The notes under the pieces are model-generated. The model was given only the letters and a program-made list of their open reading frames with translations. It made no database searches and had not been told where the DNA came from. A DNA stretch of 64,000 nt. Origin: Brasenia schreberi. Lineage: Eukaryota; Streptophyta; Magnoliopsida; Nymphaeales; Cabombaceae. This document shows positions 57,357 through 64,000 of the stretch, piece by piece. Location: positions 3,906,001-3,970,000 of the forward strand of contig JAYKKT010000076.1 of the NCBI GenBank assembly GCA_036023115.1. Reading direction: 5' to 3'. A program made the position numbers and the translations under genes. Each line of letters begins with the position of its first letter. Within the stretch, counting starts at the first letter, position 1.

Positions 57357-58001
57357 ACCGACATCTTACTAAGATGTGTCGACCTAGAGGAAGCTAGGAC
57401 TGTTATGCATGAATTCCATGAAGGAGAATGTGGAGGTCATGTTAATGCCAACATGATGACGATGAAAATACTTAAAGTGGGTTATTTTTGGTCCACCCTG
57501 AAAAAGGATTGCCACGATCATGTTAGGAAGTGTCATCCATGTCAAGTGCATGGGCATGCCATTCATATCCCCTCATCATCATTGCATTCCATGGTCAGCC
57601 CCTGGCTATTTACCATGTGGGCGTTTGCCACGATCATGTTAGGAAGTGTCATCCATGTCAAGTGCATCGGCACCATCGTGGCCCACATCCACTTGGAAAG
57701 TGGCGCCCCAAGTGGGATGAACCCTATGTTGTGCGTGCAACCACCACGAACAACTCATATTGGTTGATCGATGTAGAAGGTAGGAATTTAGCAGATCTCT
57801 CACTTTGAAGTGGGAGATTTGGTTTTGAAAACCATCCACCATCGTGGCCCACATCCACTTGGAAAGTGGCGCCCCAAGTGGGATGGACCCTATGTTGTGC
57901 GTGCAACCACCACAAACAACTCATATTGGTTGATCGATGTAGAAGGTAGGAATTTAGTAGATCCTATCAATATTCAATACTTAAAGAAGTATGATGTGTA
58001 G
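57357..58001 (+). pseudogene. pol: P2 integrase remnant, shuffled
   Basis: Plus-strand fragments of Tat-like integrase: the HHCC finger (HEFHEGECGGHVNANMM...CHPCQVHG) and the first core residues (PWLFTMWAF). Then come a repeated finger segment and two copies of the C-terminal domain (SYWLIDVEGRNLADP), ending LKKYDV and a TAG at 57999-58001. The D and E catalytic residues of the core are missing. Not functional. Confidence 0.9.
57511..57963 (+). repeat. Short duplications inside the integrase remnant
   Basis: A 41-bp segment at 57511-57551 recurs at 57627-57667. A 127-bp segment at 57671-57797 recurs at 57837-57963 (period 166 bp). The second copy carries the fuller context. Deletion and template slippage probably produced both. 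Confidence 0.88.
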
Positions 58002-59143
58002 GGCTTGGGTTAAATTCCCGTTTTCGAAAATCCTTAGGGATAACTACTTTGAAATCTCGAAAGTAAGGTTCAAAGACGAATTGTGTGACCTTGAGCAAGA
58101 GAATTCGCACTTGTGAAAGAGTGGAGCTTTCCAAATACGTGGTTACATTTCAAAATCCTTCTTCTTACAAAGAAAAGCCTAGTTCAATATAGCAAGATAA
58201 TGCAAGTAGTACGTGCTATTTCTAAATAGGCTGATATGGAATAGATCGAGTATGACCTTGGGATAAGTCCTCCCCTCTTCTCTTCTCCTTCCAAAAGGAA
58301 AATATGGCCAAAAACAAAGGGAAATCTCCGCCAAAATCTCTTTCCCAAAGAAAGAAACATGAATCAAAAGAAAATTTTGATTCTTTTATGGAAAAGAGGG
58401 ATTAAAGAAAAAATACTCCCAAAGGGAGACCCTCTATGAAAAAAAGGAAAAAAAGGCCAAAAAACTCAAAAAGAGCAGTTTTCCGCCTTCTATACCTCAA
58501 ACCACGGGACGCTTCAGAAGGGACCGTGGTATCTCTTTCCCATCCCTATGACTTATCCCAAGTAAAACACGATTCATTTCGAGGAATTCTAAAGTAAAAA
58601 TAGGATTTACTTACTTGAATTTCATTTTGTTTGAGAATTCAACGTTTTGAGTAAGGCGTAGGAATTTTGAAATATAGCTTGTTTTCCTATAAAACCTTCG
58701 CTAGATTAGCGACTGTCAAGACTCAAGCAAAGGCAAACGCGAAGAGCTCAAGATCCTTAGGATTGAGGCTAAAAGCAATTTTTCCCTTTTTGTAAATAGA
58801 TTTTGAAAATCGAACATCGAGCAACATAGGGCCCACTCACTTGGAGCAGCAGGTCGTCGTAAGTCTCAAGAGTTCGACCATGCCATCTGGTCTCTAGGAG
58901 GTCGCCCTACTTGGCGTCCCATCCATGTCATGCATGTGCATATCCATGCATAAACACTTGCATAACATGATCCCCGTTTAGTACCAGAAACCAATAAAAG
59001 TTTCCCTTTGGCGTGATATCTCCTCCTATCAGGTTTAAAAGAGAGATTTTGTTCAAAAATTGGGACGATCCCATATTTTCGTGGATAGATATAGGGAGAC
59101 ATTGAAAGGGGTGTTGTCGTCTTTGCCAAATTTGGATAATGCC
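58002..59143 (+). other. P2 3' untranslated spacer, no gene
   Basis: Homologous to the F1 spacer (26197-27354), including the purine-rich run near 58380-58480, but more divergent. No conserved frame. Confidence 0.75.
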
Positions 59144-59156
59144 AAAGAGAGGCATC
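59144..59156 (+). other. Polypurine tract of P2
   Basis: AAAGAGAGGCATC directly before the F2 LTR start; one G-to-A change from the F1 tract. Confidence 0.8.
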
Positions 59157-60327
59157 TGTAAACACCCCAAAATCCCATGATTTTCTCAAATATGCCTGGT
59201 TTCACAAAAGCAGCCCCAAAGGGCTATTTTGAGTCTGAAAACCCAGGAGCCTTCCAGACAATCCTGTACATATTCCAAACCTGTATATACGTTTTAAAAC
59301 TTTATACATATAGTTTTAGGCTTTAAAAAGTGTTTTGAAACCCCAAAAGCCTCCTAGCCTGACAAAAGCAGGACCAAAAAGGCAAAGGAGAGCCCAGACC
59401 CGAAGCATACTTCAAGCCCAACACATCAAACTCTCGTATCAAAAACATCTTCGAATTCTCAAACATCCAAGCCCCAAATATCAGAAAAAATACTCAAAAT
59501 GAACTCTTGAAGGTGAGAAGAAGACCGTACGACAATGTTGGCGAAGACCCAACGCAAGACGGAGTACTGATGAAGTCAAGCCCCGCACAAACCGTCCATT
59601 TCAAAACGCCATGAAGGAATCAAAAAATCATATTTGGATCGGATTTGGACCATATATATCTAGATCCAAACCCAAATGTATTTGGATTTGGATTTGGATC
59701 CCAAGATCCAAATCCAATATCTGTATCCATGGCCCACATCACCTCCTCATAAATGGGGGTGAGGGGCCCACAATATTTAACGTGAAATGCCTTGGAAGGC
59801 TTGGGTAGAGAGAGAAAGGGGGCCATAAAGTATGAGTGAGAAAGTTGGTAGGCTTGACTTTTGGTCAAGAGTGGGTTAGCCTTGTGGGTTTAGCCAAGAG
59901 TGTGGGTTTAAGCTTGTATGCACCTACACTTGACCTAGGGCTGCACCAACTTGGATATGGCTGCAATCAAGGCAATGGACCGGCGCCAAAGGGTGGTTCC
60001 TAAACCTAGCCGTAAGCTAGCTCACCTCACCTAGCCATTTCCCCTAAAACCTAACCCAAACCTAACCTAAACCTAACCCTTCTCACCCAAAACCGCCCCA
60101 ACCTCACCTAGCCGACCTCACCTAGCTAGACCACCTAGACCCTAACCAACTAAACCTAAACTAACCTAACTAAGCCCCTAACCACTATGTCCCAGCCCAC
60201 CTAACCGACCTACCCCAAACCACTAGCCAACCCCCCCTAACCGACCTACCCCGAACCATGTCCCATGCCCACCTAATTAAAAATATCTGGCCCACAACCC
60301 ACCAACCGACCTAGCCCAATCCCAGCC

Positions 60328-60334
60328 TATATAA
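60328..60334 (+). promoter_or_regulatory. TATA box, P2 LTR
   Basis: TATATAA in a C-rich context, a stronger match than the F1 TATTTAAA and in the same relative place after the CCTAA-rich tract. Confidence 0.65.
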
Positions 60335-61957
60335 GCCCCCTCCTTCATGCGGGTTGGCTCTCTCTCCATGCTCCTAGAACACGGCCGGCTCTCTTGGCTA
60401 CACCTTCATCCATCCCTTCACCCTTGGGACTTGGCCAACACCTCTCCATTCCAGCCGATTCCACCACAAACCTTCGGCGAGGAACACCTTCCTAGTTGCC
60501 ACTCCATCACCTTCTACCATCCGGCCACCACTCCAACACCACCAGCAGCTCCATCCCTCCCGGTTAGTACCCCACCTCAACCTCATCTAACGAGCACCTC
60601 TTTCATTCCCAGCCGCACCCTCCCATCCACCCGCCACCTTTCATCCATCCCTTCTCCCTTCCACCCGGTCGACCTGCACCATACCCCACTAACTCCACTC
60701 AACACCATACCTTAGCTCCCAGTCTATGCCCTACCTGTCCCCAAAACCCATCCCAACTCCTAACACCACACCCTAGTTCAACCTACCATCCTTACCACGC
60801 CTCAACACCACTCGGCCAGCACCTAAACAACTCCCAACACCGCCAGCCAACACTACTACCTGCCGCCAACATCCACCCAAGGGACTCCCGTTTGGCTGCC
60901 TAAGGTGACTCACAAGGCCAAGTCCACGCAAGTTGAACATTGACCAGCTACATGTAAGTGCCTAAACTCGGTCCATTATATGAACTTGCTTTATGATTCA
61001 ATTAAATTTTGACATGGGGTTGTAATAATGGAGCGTAGTCTCCTCTCAAGATGTAATAACGTGGTTTGATACACCAACACACACGTGCACTTGAGCCTTT
61101 CCGCCCTTAGTTGCACACCCTTTTGCACACACACGGGACTTGACAACCCCTAAGATATAGTTATATTTATATATATTTTGTTGCGTGGGTTTTTCATTAC
61201 AAGTCGTGGGTGTTGTCTTTCAATTCCACACTCACACACATTGAGCTTTCGCTCTTACTCCCAAGACCCTAATAAGGGCCATATTGTAATTTAATTTGGG
61301 TGTTTTATTCAAGTTGTGTGCGTGGTCTTTCAATTCTACACTCACACACATTGAGCTTTCGCTCTTACTCCCAAGACCCTAATAAGGGCCATATTACAAT
61401 TCTATTTGGGTTTTACATTACAAGTCGTGTGAGTTGTCTTTACATATATACACAACACCCACGCGCACGTTGGCGACCTTCGGGCCCATATATATATAGT
61501 TTTATTTCCCTTCCGCTATGTCTTTAAGATTTGGGTTTTAAGGTTCAGCTGTGTGAGTAGTCTTTCCATATATACACGACACACACTTATACAATTGAGC
61601 CTTTCCGCTCTTAAGATATAGTCATATTTCCCTTTTGCAATTTACATTACGTAATTTCCCTTAAGCATTGTCTTTCAAATTCGGGTTTTCCCTTGGAGTT
61701 GTGTGAGTTTGCATTGCATATTCGCCATACCATGAGTTAGGACACATATTGCATCAAAACTAACCCCACACTCCTGTGCAAAAATTGCCCAACCTAGGTC
61801 ACTTGTGCACACACCTAGTTGGTCTAAATAGTGTAAGAATTGAAAGATATAGGCACGTGCAAATCCCACGTGAAATAAAACTTGCAACCATACAAACAAA
61901 AACTCGAACACTTCGTGTATTTTCAAAGAGGTTACTTGTTTAAAACGACTTTGCCAA

Positions 61958-62030
61958 GCGTACAGATTGACCCTTGCGCATCGGTGCAAGAAGGTCTGCG
62001 ACGAAAAGTGCTCACTTGTTCACAGTCGCC
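61958..62030 (+). other. U5 stem-loop pair, F2 version
   Basis: Same two outer stems as F1: CAGAT with GTCTG (a G-U pair replaces a Watson-Crick pair) and GCGAC with GTCGC. The inner arms have changed to GTG/CAC. Conservation across families supports an RNA structure. Confidence 0.5.
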
Positions 62031-62173
62031 CCGAAAGAGTCAGATTTTAAAAACTTACTTCGCTAGCTTGAGTTAGCTAGCTGGCACGCCCCTTTTTCAT
62101 AAAAACAACTTAGACACAAGAAAAGGTTCACTTCGGGCCTAAGAACCGGAAGTGAGAATTTTCCGTGTCTATA

Positions 62174-62675
62174 AGCACCAGGTGTAGTAGTAGGAGGAAA
62201 AAATGAATGTATACTAGAAGAAGCTCTTCTTCTACTCATTCCTGAACTTCCTCTTCTACCACCTCTAAAGTCTTCAGCAACCCTCTTTCCCCTGTTAGGT
62301 GCTCGTGAACTGCTACTACCAATCTCTGTTCTAACTTTTGAAGGCAAACTATCAGTGAATCCAAATCCAGTAGCATCATCTTCTTCAAACATCTCCAAAT
62401 CATCCTTTTGTTGTCCTCTTTTCTGTATACTCTCAAATCATCTACAGACATTGCCTTATAATACCTTCTGGCAAACTTCTAACTTTGCTTGTGCATGGAG
62501 CAACTTCTTTCCTAGTCCATGCTAGGTGGTGTTTCAACATTGAAATTCCACCACTAACTACCCTCTCACAAAATAAGCATATGATCTTTAATCTAGAACT
62601 CTCAACTGGTGTACCCCACTGCCATGCCGGATCATCAGAACGAGAATGGGAGTCTCTAACACCCCTTCCTGTCAT
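62174..62675 (-). pseudogene. hAT transposase N-terminal region (BED finger), broken
   Basis: Likely start ATG at 62675-62673. A BED-type zinc finger follows: DPAWQWGTPVESS, CLFCERVVSGG (C-x2-C), LKHHLA (histidines) and VAPC. This is the DNA-binding domain of hAT transposases. A stop at 62442 and a frame change follow. The linker continues in another frame and ends SIHSFFPPTTTPGA, typical of the segment before the hAT catalytic domain. The catalytic part is missing because P2 is inserted there. Confidence 0.82.
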
Positions 62676-63077
62676 CTCAATTGAGTACTTTAATTCAATA
62701 AAAAACCTGAAAATAAAAGCACTTTGTAAATCCCCAATCGTCAAATAACACTCAAATAAAGTGTCTCCCACTTCATGAATGCAATAAAAATCATATCCAC
62801 ACACTTAATAACTTTATATTTTGTTATTCAAAAAAAGAAAAATACAAATAAACAAAAAATACAAATAAACAAAAAACACAAATAAAAAGGAAAAAATGAA
62901 GAAAAACACTAAAAATATATCTAAATCCGAGATAGGAGGCTTACATGGAAACCGTAAAGCACGGTTTTAGAGCCTTGAACACCAATGAGGCGAAGAACGG
63001 TTCTTAGAGAACTTTGAGAAGTTGAAGAGAGAGAAAAAACTCGCGAAAAATGCGGGTTTCAGTTTGGCGAAGGACCC

Positions 63078-63083
63078 TTTATA
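63078..63083 (-). promoter_or_regulatory. TATA box of hAT element
   Basis: Minus strand TATAAA within CCCTTATAAAGGG, about 135 bp inside the terminal repeat and followed by a pyrimidine-rich leader (63008-63035). It fits a transposase promoter. Confidence 0.5.
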
Positions 63084-63094
63084 AGGGTCCCTAG

Positions 63095-63215
63095 GCGTAT
63101 CGCCCGTATTGCACGATACCATACGATAATATCGCAAATGCGATACAATTAGGTGCCCATGATACGATATATATCACACCGTATCGTACGATACGGTGCG
63201 ATACGGATAACACTG
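63095..63215 (-). repeat. hAT terminal and subterminal repeats
   Basis: The terminal repeat CAGTGTTATCCGTATCG starts at 63215 on minus. Many GTATCG/CGATAC hexamers in both orientations follow within 120 bp. Dense subterminal motifs are the usual binding sites for hAT transposase. Confidence 0.7.
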
Positions 63216-63592
63216 GCCTTATCCATAACATGATATATAAGGCATAACATACCTATCTTTACTGTCCACCATCCTCATTACCTTAACTAAACGTACAATT
63301 ATCCTAAAAAATTTGTTGCAATTTTTCCAAAAATCAATATTGAGAACAACATCTACCACAACAATACCCTTCTTCTTTTTAGACCAACTAATAGAGCCCC
63401 TTTCATCAGATGGAAACAATTTTTTCAATGCATTTTTCTCTATAACAAGACTTTGCATAGTAATAACATTCGTAGCAAATCTTGTCAATGAAGGCCTAAT
63501 CAATTCTCTTCCACCTATATGGATTCACATCAAATGCAATACATAAGAATCATTATAAATAAACTTTGTAATATTTTTGCATGCATCTATAG
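63216..63592 (-). pseudogene. hAT transposase fragment (central/DUF659 side)
   Basis: Minus strand, from 63592 downward: ITKFIYNDSYVLHLM, then a stop or frame slip, then GGRELIRPSLTRFATNVITMQSL, KKLFPSDE, VDVVLNIDFWKN and LVKVMRMVDSKDRYVMPYI. This matches the plant hAT transposase stretch usually read as RPAVTRFAT...FW...LVRVLRLVD. It is a fragment without ends, framed by two outward-facing hAT-like termini. Confidence 0.8.
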
Positions 63593-63670
63593 CAATGTTA
63601 TCCGTATCGCACCGTATTGTACGTATCATATCGTGGAAAGCCATGATACGATATGGGCGATACGCCCAAT
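63593..63670 (+). repeat. Second hAT-like terminus
   Basis: CAATGTTATCCGTATCGCACCGTAT starts at 63593 on plus, a near copy of the terminal repeat at 63215 with G-to-A at position 3, followed by GATACGATATGGGCGATACG subterminal motifs. It marks the left end of another element that continues right, perhaps a nonautonomous copy. Its far end is not in the window. Confidence 0.65.
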
Positions 63671-64000
63671 TTTTTTTTTTCAAAATTTCTTTTCAATTTT
63701 TCTTTTCAATGTTTTTTTGCAGGTTTCTAGCCTCTCTTCGCATCTTTTCACTTCTCTCCAATGTATCTTCCGGTATGCTCATTTGGGATTGCAAACTGGA
63801 TGCCTGTACGTAATATATAAATTTGGGTTAGTTTATAAGAAATTTATTGAATAAGAATAATTTATGAACAAATAACAATTGTGACAAAATCATTTCCCTT
63901 TCTGTTGCCAACTTTTAGGTATATTTCTGCTACCAATTTCTAATTTCATTAAATCGCAAACAATGAAGAACAATTTGGTTGCCTCAGTTCATTGAGTGGC
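63671..64000. other. AT-rich sequence without recognised gene
   Basis: AT-rich, with a T-run near 63670. Presumably the interior of the hAT-like element starting at 63593. I see no convincing frame or motif. Confidence 0.5.

Larger units (their letters stand above)
59157..62173 (+). mobile_element. P2 3' LTR (F2 family)
   Basis: 3017 bp, TGTAAACACC to GTCTATA, in inverted orientation to the F2 LTR at 54354-57356. Contains the conserved U3 block, CCTAA-rich tract (59930-60320), TATATAA box, GTTAGT (60560) and GTAAGT (60953) donor-like sites, two repeats of about 110 bp (61200-61400) and U5 stem-loops. It ends inside a hAT transposase exon, predicted TSD AGCAC (62174-62178). Confidence 0.9.
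62174..63215 (-). mobile_element. hAT DNA transposon, 5' part
   Basis: Minus strand from the terminal repeat at 63215 (CAGTGTTATCC) through a promoter, leader and likely first intron into a BED-finger transposase exon. It is cut at 62174 by P2. The other part should lie beyond the whole retrotransposon nest. Confidence 0.8.

Noticed and set aside
62485..62748. ORF antisense to the BED finger
   Set aside because: It is the shadow of the minus-strand transposase exon, which has recognisable motifs.
63519..63854. ORFs in the AT-rich right end
   Set aside because: Phenylalanine/serine-rich low-complexity translations that run across a hAT terminus, with no domain.
1..64000. A new defence system, biosynthetic cluster or host gene
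   Set aside because: All coding signals are gag, protease, RT, RNase H, integrase or hAT transposase. I found no other recognisable protein or RNA gene.

Overview
This window is plant nuclear repeat DNA. I see no host gene in it. Almost all of it is long-terminal-repeat (LTR) retrotransposon sequence of the Ty3/gypsy superfamily, Tat/Ogre/Retand-like branch. The signs are RT with YVDD, a second RNase H domain (aRNH), integrase ending in LKKYHV without a chromodomain, a DGGGGLNIL protease and a CxxHxxxxHxxxxC gag motif. A broken hAT DNA transposon lies at the right edge. The host is most likely an angiosperm with a repeat-rich genome; I cannot name the species.

Two related families are present. 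F1 has LTRs of about 3.2-3.4 kb (TGTAAACACC...GTCTACA). F2 has LTRs of about 3.0 kb (TGTAAACACC...GTCTATA). An LTR of either family contains, in element order: a U3 with GGATTTGGA-type palindromes; a degenerate CCTAA-rich telomere-like tract; a TATA-like box about 1.2 kb in; a pyrimidine-rich leader with GTAAGT donor-like sites; 110-bp tandem repeats; and a conserved pair of stem-loops near the U5 end. Gag-protease (956 aa from its ATG) is followed by one in-frame TAA and then pol (RT-RNaseH-aRNH-INT, about 1240 aa).

The left half (1-32474) is a readable nest. Element M0 (minus) occupies 693-3406 and 30579-32474. P1 (plus, 3407-30578) is inserted in M0's gag with target-site duplication (TSD) GACAC. 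M1 (minus, 7027-21609, structurally complete) is inserted in P1's gag-protease region with TSD ACCTT. The end of a further F1 element (1-692) sits in M0's aRNH and runs off the left edge. M1's two LTRs differ by about 11 substitutions and 2 indels in 3.3 kb; P1's LTRs differ more, which agrees with the nesting order.

The middle (32475-54271) is rearranged. M2 (minus) keeps a 3' LTR and pol down to RT. Next comes an inverted copy of the P1/M0 junction (39749 to about 41700), then a nearly identical direct copy of the M2 3' LTR region (about 41700-44611). It is joined to M3, which has intact gag and a 5' LTR but has lost most of pol. M3's right end lies inside another F1 LTR (51748-54271).

The right part holds a lone F2 LTR with primer-binding site (minus, 54354-57356). 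It abuts an F2-type integrase remnant and a plus-strand F2 3' LTR (57357-62173, P2). P2 cuts into a hAT transposase gene (62174-63215, minus). A second, older hAT transposase fragment (63216-63592) and another hAT-like end (63593 onward) complete the window.
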